From assembly GCA_946894095.1 (NCBI GenBank), contig OX335644.1, positions 14,055,595 through 14,119,594 on the forward strand: 64,000 bases of DNA, written 5' to 3'. The DNA comes from Incurvaria masculella. Its lineage: Eukaryota > Arthropoda > Insecta > Lepidoptera > Incurvariidae. The notes beneath the pieces are model-generated. The model was not told where the DNA came from. It saw only the letters and a program-made list of their open reading frames with translations, and searched no databases. Position numbers and translations under genes: made by a program. Positions 12,326 through 25,300 of this stretch are shown piece by piece. Numbering within the stretch: the stretch's first letter is position 1; every line of letters begins with the position of its first letter.

Positions 12326-12902
12326 GTTTGTTTTTTTAGTTTAGGTTTATTGACGTTTTGCCTTTATGTAGGTAGGTATGTGGTATAGTGTTATGAGGGA
12401 CCTATTGAATTGACACGTATTCAACTGGTATCAGCACAGCACTTTTTTATACACTAGGTAGTATTTATCTATGTATTACAAGGAAAAACAACATAAATTG
12501 GTTTCGCTTAGTGAATTCTGTGGTTGCGCTCAAGCGGAGATTTCTTTGCTACGGTTTTCTGTGATTAATTTATATTAAATCAAATTATCGCTGCGCTCCT
12601 ATATACAATTTATATCGGCGGCGAAAATGCCCGTGACTGTGAGATTATATTCTCTTAGAACCAGTTTTATATTCTGTGATTTTCTTTGGCGAACCGAATC
12701 GAACCGTAGAAAGACAATCTCTGTGTTAAATTATGAAATGATCAGAATAAAATACTTATTACCGACTGTAATAAGTAATTCAGAGAGATTGATTTGTATA
12801 CATAGTCCGAGATTAGCACCTATATTCTATGATTAGCACCGGACTAACCATACAAAAACCGGTTTAATCCGACGTTAAAACGCGTACTAAAATTAATCCA
12901 CC

Positions 12903-13068
12903 CATGTTTGAAAAATGTTACGGCTTTTCACGCGGCAGGTAGAGATATTCTCCGACGTTTCGAGCTAGTCGGCGGATGCCTCCTTGACAACGGGCTGAAT
13001 GATTAGCTCGAAACGTCGGAGAATATCTCTACCTGCCGCGAGAAAAGCCGTAACATTTTTAAAACATG
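12903..13068. repeat. Near-perfect palindrome, family B, copy 1
   Basis: Two arms of about 67 bp ('atgttacggctttt', 'ggtagagatattctccgacg') flank a spacer of about 32 bp. A shorter related hairpin lies at 28651-28738. No ORF. It ends 250 bp upstream of the TRMT2A start codon. Confidence 0.8.
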
Positions 13069-13316
13069 TCTAACGACCGCGGTAACCTCAAAAAAAAATC
13101 CACCCACTCTGAATAGAGCTGTAACATTCAAGAATTCAATAATCAAGAAATGAAACTTGAAATTGACAAATGGTCTACACTGGACAAAAATAAAAAAAAG
13201 GAGTTTGTGATTACTGCAAACAGCCAAAGAATAATACAAACACTGACTTCAAACAGCTGGCGTTTACATAGTCTTTGCAGCTGGCCATAACATTCGGATA
13301 ATTTTGAGGTTAGAGC

Positions 13317-16300
13317 ATGACTTCAATTGAGAATGCGGTCGATGAAGTGGGAGAGACAACGCCACCGCAGCCGGATCCGTCAAAAGCTGCTGATGAATAT
13401 GCCTATCTTGATCGCGGTGGGTTCTCGTCCGAGAAGTACAAAATCGAAGTTAGGGGACTGCCCAAGTTCTATGGGATAGCGGTGAGTTCCCAACATTTGC
13501 GTTGATGTCGAGTATTTTATGAAATCGGCGTCTTATGTAGTTTTTTATCTTCAGGAGCTTAAGAAGCTGATGAATCAAAAGTTAGGGCTGAGCACGAGCA
13601 AGATAAAGCGTCCGAGGCACGGCAGCCATTGGCTCTATGCTTGCTTCCAGAATGACGAAGATCGCACCAAGGCTATTGCTGCTCTTAACGGCTACTTCTG
13701 GAAGGTATGTGAAATACTCTTAGTGCGGAGTGCAAAGCCGCTCGTTAATAATAAATTAAAGCCTGAACATGTTACTTTGGCTGCTCTTTAGATTACTACA
13801 TCATTTCTACCAACTAGCTGGGTATCAGGGATGGTAGAGTAGTTTTTTATAAACGCAAACATACCTTATCTTTCCATTTTTAAGTTATATCAGTTGGCAT
13901 TAGAATTGCTCGTATTTTGCCAACACGTCGTTACCCATAATTAAGGGTAAAATGATGGTGAGCGTGTTTAGAATGTTTTTTTAGAAGCGCCGAGACGAAA
14001 GCTCGCACAGGACGTCCTGAGCGTTTGCAACCGACATGAGCCATCCCAACATGGACCAGTTGGTAATTTTTTTTGTAGACCACGGAAAAATTAATTAGTC
14101 CATGGCAATACCATTTTGGAAAAATGTTGGCGCAACTGCATGTTGTCGCTGGTCGTCGCTGTTCTATGTGTATGTATACACTTTTACTGGCCGACATTGA
14201 ATTTGTTGGGATTTGGATGCGTAACGGAAATTAAGGCTAACGAAAAGTAATACTTTGTGACGTCACTTTGACGCATTTTGTATGGACACAATCTCAAAGT
14301 AATGAAACATGACGTCACAAAGTACTACTCTTCGTTAATCCTAGTTTCCATTACAACTATTTATCTCAGCCTATATACCGCTGTTAGATTACAAGGAAGT
14401 GACTAAGTGAACTGCCGTCAGGAAAAATATCACAATATTGAAAAGTGATAACTATACTTGAATATGATTTATCCACATTAGCCTAGGCTTCCTGTCTATA
14501 GGAATTAATATAACCTGTATACCTGTATAAATGTAAAGAAATGACTAAGCCCCGAAGTAAGCACGAAGTAACAGCTGAGTTAATCAATGTTCAAACACCT
14601 CACTTTTAGTAAACCGTATAGAGTTCCTTCCATATTCACAAAGTGACGTGTTTAATCATACTTTGATTTTGATTTTGATTTTTTGTCCTTAAGGGCCGAG
14701 TGCACGAAAGGACAAAAAATCAAAATTAACGTCAACGTACGATTGAACACGTCACTTTGTATGGACATTATGATAGGGACTCCATGCGGTTCACTAAAAG
14801 TGACGTGTTTGAACATTGAATAATTCGGCCGGCTCTTCGTGCAATCGGGGCTAAGTGCACTTGGCCCTAAATCTCAGTTGATTAGTAAACTGTCCCCTGT
14901 TTAATCTTTGACTTATTTTTAACCAGCCGTTGGCGACAACAGTTGATCCTATATCGTAATTGTAATCAGTATTCATGTAAATTTTGTTCAAATAAAAAAA
15001 AAGTGGTACCATATATGCATCCAATTCAAAATTCTTCTTCATTTCTTACTAGCGGAGGCACTAGGCTCCGCTCGGGTCAATGTCGTTTTAGACTAATGTT
15101 GGATTTATTTCCTGGATTTTATATGAGTTCCCCATACATTCTTATTTCACCCCCTTCAAGTTAATTTTCCCCAAAAAGGTAGCCAATGTCCTTTCGCAAG
15201 GTCCAGACAATGTCTATACCGAAATTATTTTTTTTTTATAATAAAATACCTGAGGATATTAGGAACCTGGAAGATATACCATTCTTAAAAAAAATTAAAC
15301 TATGTCTACTGAAAAAGAGTTACTATACCCTTAATGAGGCCTTAGCTGACAAAGATTTTTAGTTAATTTAGAATTAGTAATTGTATTTAAATTTAGTTAA
15401 TTTTGAATGTACGATATTTTTTTGTACCCATAGTAGGCAGTTTGCTACTAAATCTTTTTACCGTTTATATTTTGTATTGTTTGTTTATTAGTATTTATAA
15501 TTGAAATGACCATGATAATCTATTATCATAAAACCCTAATTATTAAGTTGACATATTTAGCTTAGTTTTAATTGTTTAGTAAATTTGACGATGGTATATG
15601 CCAGAAATTGTAAGCTGAATCTATGTTTGCCTGTATGCCCTAAAATAAGAAAAAATGACCTGTCTGAGTGTAGCTTGTCTACCAATTTGACAAAATGATA
15701 TACAATACAATACAATACAATACAATCAAAATTGGTTCAGCGGTTTAGGTGTGAAAACGCAACAAACAGAGAGAGGTACTTTCACATTTATAATATTAGT
15801 ATGGATAGTAAAGGAACTAGGTGCCATTTCAAGACCTTTGAGCACATCTACATTTAACAGCATGGAACATATCTACAATATTTTTTCGCCACTAACACTA
15901 TCTTTTGTTCAATGCGATGACAATAACCCGGGTAGGCTCAACCCTACCAGATAGTGGATAGGAAAGGGCAGTGATTTTACAACAGTTGCTATCTATGAAG
16001 TGACCAGTTTTTCAATCAAAATGCTAGGAGCCCTTACTTCTCATCTAAATTGGAGTTTACGCCAAACCGATTGGCTAGCATTTTCAATTCATTGGGGAAT
16101 TGAAGAGCACGCGCAGTGGGCGTTAAACGAACTAAAATTTGCGAGTCGGAGTTTGATTAGATTGCTTCCACATCTTTGCCGTAAATCCGTTGATGTTGCT
16201 GTTTACCCATACTGATTGAAATAAGAGATCGGAAGAAAGAGAAACTGTCGGTGTTAAACCCTTAGTCCAACAACAACCGTTACTCCCTACTAGTGACACT

Positions 16301-19300
16301 TGTAATATGTACGTTCACTCAAAATAAGCTAGGTACAATGGAACTGTGTTGTTCCGTCGCAATGTGCTGTGTGAGACAACACAAATAAGTCATTGTTATA
16401 TTTTCCCAATTTACTGTTTTTTTTTCACATTATAAAATTCCTTTGTTTTTTATATAGCCTGTATATATTCCTCTAAGCACCTTTCGAATTGATTATAATC
16501 TTTAATAATAGGTCGGGGAAAAAGTCTTTTCGCATTATAGTATGTATGAACTTGTAATAAAATCTCTTTGGCTATACTATTTGTATCTGGCTGGTTTTGG
16601 TATCATTGAAAGTTTAAATTTTAAAGAACATAATTCCAAATTCAAATTAGGAAAATGTGTGATTCTCATTTGTTTTTCGTACTGTCAAAATGAGTGAATC
16701 TAATGAAGAAATTCGATACATTTTAAAATTTTACTACAAAAAAGGTAAAAATGCAACGCAAGCCGCGAAAAAAATTTGCGATGTTTATGGACCTAGTGCA
16801 GTGTCTGTGAGAGTAGCACAAATTTGGTTTAAGCGTTTTCAATCTGGAAATTTTGATGTCAAAGATGCACGTCGCTCTGGTCGCCCTATTACGGATAAAA
16901 TGGATGCCATTTTTGAAAAAGTGGAGCAAGATCGGCATATCAGTAGTTACGACGTAGCTGAAGAACTAGAAATTGACCACAAAACAGTTTTGGCGCATTT
17001 GAAAAAAACTGGGTACACAAAAAAGCTCGATATTTGGGTACCTCACGAGCTCACTGAAAGAAACCTAATGAACCGTGTACTCATTTGTGATTCTTTATTA
17101 CGACGTAATGAAACCGAACCATTTTTGAAGAAGCTGATAACTGGTGATGAAAAGTGGATCACATACGACAAGAACGTGCGAAAAAGGTCGTGGTCAAAGG
17201 CCGGTCAAGCTTCACAGACTGTGGCGAAACCCGGGTTAACTCGCAACAAGGTGATGCTGTGTGTATGGTGGGATTGGAAGGGCATTATTCATTATGAGCT
17301 GTTACCACCAGGCAGGACCATCGATTCTGAACTCTACTGCGAACAACTGATGAGATTAAAGCAAGAAGTTGAGAGAAAGCGGCCGGAATTAATCAACAGA
17401 AGGGGTGTGGTTTTTCATCATGATAACGCTAGACCTCACACATCTTTAGCCACTCAGCAAAAACTAAGAGAGTTTGGCTGGGAGGTGTTAATGCATCCGC
17501 CGTATAGTCCTGACCTTGCACCTTCAGATTTCCACCTGTTTAGGTCTCTTCAGAATTCTTTAGGCAGTGTCAGGTTAACATCACGAGAGGACTGCCAAAA
17601 CCACTTGTCGCGGTATATTGATCAGAAGTCCCAATATTTCTATAGCAATGGGATCATGTCCCTACCTACAAGATGGCAAAAAGTTATCGAACAAAATGGT
17701 ACCTACATACTTTAGTTAAATGTAAATAAACCATATTAAAAAATGTTTTGAATTTTCTTAAAAAATGCGAAGAAACTTTTTCCCCAACCTAAAATATAAT
17801 TATCTATGTTATGTTTGACCCCCAGGGTAAGAACTTGGAAGCTCAAATTGCGCAGCCGGCACCGGACCCTTTTGTTAAGAAACGAAAACGAGATGAGAAC
17901 GGCGAGGCCAAACCGAAGCGGATCAAGGAGGGAGAAGTGCAAAGTCAAGAGGAGAAACTCAAAGATGCCACCACACCGTATTGGAAAATTCCATACGAAC
18001 AACAGGTATTTCAGATAGTTTAAAACAGAAACAAATTGAAATTATTCTGTGAACAATGCTTTGTTGATACAGATGTGCAATTAAGTTTCTTTGTTATCAA
18101 TTTTGTCTGTTTCATGAATGTAAAAATATTGCAGTTGAAAATTAAGGAAAAGGAAATGAAGGATTTGCTAATGAAAATGGACAATGAGATTTGGAAGATC
18201 AACAGGGATGTGAGAAAACATATAGAAGACAATAGGAAAAAACACAACGGTCTCAGTTTTGAGATGATGCCAATACAGAAATCACCTAGCACTGAAGGTT
18301 TGTTTACTATCACTTTTCGCGCAATTCATAGGTTGTTGTTATCAATATTATAATCGCCCAAAACCGACTATTGACTTTTGACAGTTTCAGAGACACGTGA
18401 TAGTGGCCTTCCATTGGCGGTCACATGTATAAATTAAATGTTATCTGAAGTAACAGCAGTCGCCAGGTTGTTAACATGGAATAAATTGGAATGAAATCAA
18501 TCCGGTTCTGAAAATACCCATTAAGGTGGCCCAACCCGCTCATCTCCCCATACAAAAGGGGAAAGAAGATCACGCCCATATTTCTTGTCAGAGATCCAAA
18601 ATTTTGCTCAAAACAGCTCTATTTGATTGAACTAGATGTCTGATGACCATTGGCATTGTAAAATTGTGTTTGGTTTCCAAGTTATAACGTCCGAAAGTTC
18701 GGATTTTTCGCGCGTTTTATACAATAACTTTGGAGGTGGATTACGCAATGATAAACGAAAATTTACGAAATTTTTAATTTCAAAACGACTTATAGCTAAA
18801 AGTAAACCACGACCGCTGTAGTCAAAAATCTAATAAAAACCAAATAGATTATAAATCTTGATTAAATAAGCTATGTCTGATGAATAATCTTTTTAAGATG
18901 TTCTTACTTTATCATTGCATAATCCACCTCCGAATTTATTGTATAAAACGAGTGAAAAATTAACTTAGAAACCAAACACAATTTTACAATGCCAATGGTC
19001 ATCAGACATCTAGTTCGATCAAATAAAGATATTTTGAGCAAAATTTTGGATCTCTGACAAGAAATATGGGTGTGATCTTCTTTCCCCTTTTGTATGGGGA
19101 GATGAGCGGGATGGGCCACCTTAAGTGCTAGGGCGGGCTGGAATAGTTACTTGTTACTTGTAGTCGGGCTCGGTTTCCACACCTAAGCCATTGTGGCGTA
19201 TTTTGTGTCGAAAGTTCGTTCAGCTCATCCAGCCCAGCTCAGCTCAAAACCGCAGCAGCCTCGATGGGTGTGCGTAGGCATCTTGGAGCGACCTTGGTGA

Positions 19301-22300
19301 TTCGAGGATTTCTGCCCGTTGGGTCGCTACTCCGGTGCAGTGAAGAACGATGTGAGCGGCCGATTCTTCGTCCCCTAGGCATGCCCTGCACAAGGGACTG
19401 TTGGTTATACCTAGAACATGCAGGTGTTTGTTTAGCTGACAGTGTCCAGTAAGCGTACCTACCATAATGCGTAAGTTACCTTTCGTCTGTTGGTTTAGCA
19501 TACGGCTGGTCAGGCGTGGGTTGAGAGACGGGAACGCCTCCCTCGCCTGTCTGCATTCAGTGGTGCTGTTCCATAGGTCTTGGTGTTGCGTGAGAGTTCT
19601 TTGCCGTAGCCACGTACGGATCTGACTGAAGGGGATCGGTAGGACAGGGTCTGGGCCTGCCAGTAAAGTGTCTGATCCTCTTTTGGCCAGCTCGTCAGCC
19701 GCGTCGTTGCCATGTGCCCCTTGATCCATTGGAGAGTTACCCTGTTATTTTGTGAAATACTCTCCAGAGCAAGATGGCATTCATGGATAAGTACTGCTGC
19801 GCTGTCAAAGATAAGACGGATGCCGAACCCCGTGACACCTCTGGCAATTGCGTTGGCCGCCTGGATGAGTCCTACACACTCCGCCTGAAAGATAGAACTG
19901 TGTACTCCAAGGGCTGTTGATATTTTAATATTTAGATCAAGGGAAAAGGTCCCCGCCCCCGTCCCTTTCTTGGTTTTCGAGCCAGCTGTATAAATGCGAA
20001 CCACTTGTATAGGGAAATAATCATATGGCTCTTCGATGAGTTGTACCGAGTAGTGCTTCTGAAATACATGCATTTTGTGGATTTTGTCACATTTAGCTGC
20101 TAGCTGGAATGGTATAATGAGTTTATGTGTTCCAGGCTACCGCAACAAGTGTGAGTTTACGGTGAGCATGGACGAGGAGACAGCACTACCAACAGTGGGT
20201 TTCCGGCTCGGCAGCTACGCCACGGGCACGGTAGCGGTCGCGCCTGTCGCTGGACTCGCACACATCTCCACACAGATGAAGCGAGCCTGCACCGTGAGCC
20301 TACTTTTTTGGTCAAATTAGGGGTACAATTGGATGATTATTGCATTTGCCACTAATTATACTTTTTCATTTAATTTATTTATACTTCTGGTCAGATGAAT
20401 TGCTAGAATATTATTCTATTTATACTAACGTGGTGATAAAAGGCTGCTCAGGTTTTGAGATTTACAGCTGTGCAGCTGGTCTTTAGTTATGATTTGGAAA
20501 TTGTATGTGTCGATTTGTCCAGGATATTTTGATATCGTTATATGTCACATTATTCATTTGACAGTTGAGTGGCCAGCGCCATCTATTTGTTGGTGTGTTG
20601 TCTAGCCTCTTAGCATCTGCTTTGTTTGCATGTTGAACTATGTAGGTTCTATTTAGAGCACTACAATTGCTACACTGTATTTTTAAGGTTAAGCCTAGTT
20701 TTCACAAAGGGCTGATTAATTTTAATCGACACTTAAATGGCCTTTATTACTAAAGGACTGATTATCTTGTAGTGGTATTGATCGCAAGCTGCTAAGAAAT
20801 TCCCTTATTATGTGGTGATTATGCTAATCAGCAGTAGGTGAAAAAGGCTCTTTGATGGATAAATTATACTTATAAAGTCTCACGTAAATACTTTATGATA
20901 GACCAAGGTAGCGTAGTGGCCAATTTCTTCTCTTACAAAATAGTATGTATTCAAGAAATATGTAATAATATTGCATGAAATTCGTGTCATTGCAGCTGTT
21001 CCAAGAGTTTGTGCGCTCATCTGGATTGATGCCGTTCTCCCCAGCCGACTACTCAGGGCACTGGCGCCAGCTCACCGTGCGCCAGTCCTTTGCAACTGGC
21101 GAGCTCATGCTGATTGCAGCGCTACACGCACAGGTCAGGATTACTCGTGCAAGTAAACTTCAGCCTGACATTTTGACTGCATTATAATGAGACATCTCAA
21201 ATGCTTGTTTTAGATTCCTGATAAAGGAATAAGATAAAGGATTGCCTCATATGTTACATTTGCTACCTTAAATCTTACCATTGAATGCATCAATTTGTTT
21301 TCAGCAATTGACAACAGAGGAACTGGAGAAATTATTGAAACAAGATTTGGTACAACACTTCAGTTCAGATGAAGCTAAAGAATGCAAAATTACATCACTT
21401 TATTACGAATTGCTACAGAAAAGGTATGTGCGTACAATTGCAATAGAACATGTAGGAAAAGTAATATAAAATGTTAATTGATTATAAATTGTCAAGTCTC
21501 AATATACTGTTTTTTATTCTAGACGAACGGGAGAGGATGGCACGAAGCCAGTTCATTTGATGGGTAGTACACACATCACAGACTCGATCCTTGGGAGGAA
21601 ATTCAGAATATCACCACAAGCTTTCTTTCAGGTATGTAGCATTTGTGGTGTAACTTTAAATTACCGGGGTTGAAGTTTTTTTTTCATGAATAAAGGCAAC
21701 GGCATTTGGATTACGCTTGTTTATTTCAGACTAGCAGCCCGTCCCGGCTTTGCACGAGCATAACATAATTAAAAAAATATTATTTTGACACAATGATACA
21801 CAAATAAACCCCTTATTACGTAGAGTTCCTAAAAAAACAGCAAATACCTACTGTTGGAGTCGAAGCTCGTCTCGTAATGAAAATAAAACTGAAATCTTCA
21901 ACGTGACAATTGGATATATTGAAGTGCGTGCGTCGGCGTCGAGTGTTTCTTTCAGACTGCGGAGGCGGGGGGGGGGGCTCGAATGGCTGTCTGCTGCAGG
22001 CAGCGCGGCGCGAACCAGCCTTGCAAAACACGCTTGATGTCTGAACATACCCCCCGGCGTTGAAAGAAGTTTCAACAATTGATGTCGACTGGAAGAGGGC
22101 AGACTCTTGAGAAAGCTCGCCGGATGATCCCCTTGGCGGTCTTAATGTCAGCCACCCTGGAGATGCCGTCGTTGCCTGGATAGACCTCAAGAATGCGACC
22201 CAGGCTCAATTGCAGCGGTGGTAGATCTTCCTTTATGACGACCATTGTTCCCTTGACGAGTTCATCCTTGGAATGTTGCCATTTGGTTCTTTGCTGAAGT

Positions 22301-25300
22301 TCGACTAGGTACTCTTTCTGCCACCTCTTCCAATAATGTTGACGCAATTGCTCAATGCGTTCGAACCTTGAAAGACGATTCGTAGGGACGTCTTCCAGCC
22401 TTGAATTCGGCACCGATGTTAAGGTTCGTCCGATTAGGAAGTGAGCTGGAGTCAAGGGAAGGTGATCATCGGGATCGGAAGAAAGAGGTGAAATGGGACG
22501 AGAATTCAAAATTGCCTCTATTTGCACTAAAACTGTGTAAAGTTCTTCAAATGTGAGATGACTATTTTCTAGAACCCGTTTCAAGTGGTGTTTGGTGGAT
22601 TTGACTCCTGCTTCCCAAAGCCCGCCAAAGTGCGGTGCGTATGCTGGTGAAAAGTGAAATCGTACGGATTCGTTTGCCATGATCTCGGACACTTGGGTAG
22701 AATTTTCTTTCAAAAACCTCTTCAAATCATTGTTTGCACCGACAAATGCAGTACCATTGTCAGAATAGATATCAGATGGCTTCCCTCGACGACTTATGAA
22801 TCGGCGGAGCGCCAGTAAAAATGAGTCCTTCGAAAGATCTGTAACTAATTCTAAATGCATACACTTGGTAGCAAAGCAAACAAAAATGGCTATATAAGTT
22901 TTAATAAGCTTACAACCGCGACCCTTTCGGTCCGCAGCCATAATTGGGCCCGCGTAATCAACCCCAGTGCAATGAAAAGGTAGATTGGACACGACGCGTT
23001 GCTTGGGTAAATTTCCCATAATAGGTGAAACGGTTCGCGCTTTCAAACGGCTACATGTAACACAGTTATATGGACTACCTTTTTTGATAAGTTTCTACCG
23101 CCGATGGGCCAGTAAGTTTCTCTGATCGTTGCAAGCAGTTGCTGAGGGCCAGCGTGCATTAGTTTGATGTGCTCGCTTCAAAAGAGTAAAGTTGAGAAAT
23201 GATGTTTACCACAAATAATAATTGGATGCTTCTTGTCATAACCAAAATCTGAGTTTTGGAGACGACCACCAACTCTGATGATGCCGTCGGAATCGAGAAA
23301 TGGATTCAGAGAAGTAAGTGGACTCTTCTTAATGACCTGACTATTTTTTAATGCCTTCAGTTCACATGAATATAATTCCAGCTGAACCAGATTTAACAGG
23401 ACTGTCAACGAGGCCCTTAATTCATCAACAGTAAGTATACCTGACCTTCTAGTTGTTCCTGGTTTGCAGTTGTGTATGAAACGTAATACATAAGCCATGC
23501 TGCGCATAAGCCTGGACAGGTTGGAGAATCTGTCGAATGATATGACCGCGGTGCTGGTGATGGAAAACAAGCACTTTGGATCGTCTCTCAATTCTGGTAA
23601 GTTGTCACTTGACTCGAATCCTTTAGGTTTAGGCCAAGATGATTCATCTCGGCTTAGAAACGAAGGGCCAGACCACCAGATTGAAGCATGTTGTAATTGA
23701 TTTGGGTTAATCCCCCTAGAGAGCATGTCTGCTGGATTTTCGTGAGTAGACACGTGACGCCAGATGTAATTTCCAGTGAGCTCTTGGATCTCCGCTACGC
23801 GATTTTTAACAAAAGGCTTGAGCTTGTTCGGAACCAATTTAAGCCAACTTAGCACAATGGACGAGTCTGTCCAAAGAACACACCTGTTCACCTCTAACCT
23901 TAAAGAGTCCAAGACCTTCTCCAAGAGCCGTGCAGCAACAAGAGCTCCACACAATTCAAGACGAGGTATGGTAGTGGGCTTCAACGGTGCCAAGGTCAGA
24001 GCAAGTGTATCTTGTGGTCGAGAGTTTCGCCGTTGGCTGATCGTAAGTATAAGCATGCACCGTATGCATCTTGTGACGCGTCAGAAAAAACGTGAATCTC
24101 CTTAGGTTTGGCAGTGTTACAAATCACTCGTCTGGGAATCCGTAAGTCATTCAGACATGACAGTTGGGATATGAAGCTTTGCCATAGAACTTGGACATCA
24201 ACAGGCACAGGTTCATCCCAAGTTAGTTTGTGTAACCAGAGTTTTTGGAGTATTATTTTTGCCTGAATGATACATGGGCTCAAAAGCCCTAACGGATCGA
24301 ATATTTCGGCAATCGCAGATAGTATGCTCCGTTTTGAAACAGTGGTCTTATCACACTGGTCATTTATTTTGATAAACAGTTCGTCAGTGACATTGGACCA
24401 TCCAAGTCCTAATGTTTTGGATTGGTCGACCGAATCTAGGATTAGATTTAGATTGTCAGAAGTCGCGGCGGTCATAAAGCTAGGCTCATTAGAGCGCCAT
24501 TTGCGGAGATTAAAACAACCTGAACTTAGAGCCTTTGACACCTCTGATCGAATCCATATCAGTTTTTCCATGGTATCTGCCCCAGTGAGCATGTCATCGA
24601 CATCAAAATCCTTTCGGATGATATCTGAAATGAGTGGGTCTTCACACTCCTTGGCAATTTGTATGAGACACCTAACAGCTAAATATGGTGCTGAGGCGGT
24701 GCCATATGTTACGGTGTTCAGTTGGTAAGTTTTCAGTGGTTCGGTAGGGCTTTCTCTCCACAATATGTTTTGAAGATATCTCATATCTTTTGTGACCAAA
24801 ATTTGTCGATACATCTTTTCGATGTCAGCCGTAAGGACATACTTATGTTGGCGAAATCGCAACAAGATTGATAAGAGGTCATCTTGAAAGGTTGGTCCGA
24901 CCATCTGAATTTCATTGCAAGATATTCCTGATGTGGTCTTAGCTGAACAATCGAACACCACTCTAAGTTTGGTTGTAGAACTTTCTTCGCGTACTACTCC
25001 ACGATGAGGCGCATAGTAAGATACCATATCTTCGTGGTTATTCATGACATTTAACTGAATTTCTGTCATGTGTCCCAACATCTCATATTCGCGAAGAAAC
25101 TCGTTGTACTGACCGCTAAGATTGGGTTGACGATCGAGTTTTCTCTCAAGTGATAAAAATCGAGATTTAGCCATTTCAAACGAGTTGCCCAAAACACTTG
25201 GTGGCTGTTTGAGAGGTATAGACACCTCAAATCGACCGTCAGATTGACGTTTCGTATTTTCGGAGAAGTGAACTTCACATAAGTGCTCTTCTTGTGACCA

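Larger units (their letters stand above)
13705..16510. other. TRMT2A intron 2, left part
   Basis: Noncoding. It contains MITE families C and D, a LINE 3' tail with an (ATACA)n run, and a SINE body fragment, each listed below, before the mariner insertion. Otherwise AT-rich with nothing recognised. Confidence 0.6.
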
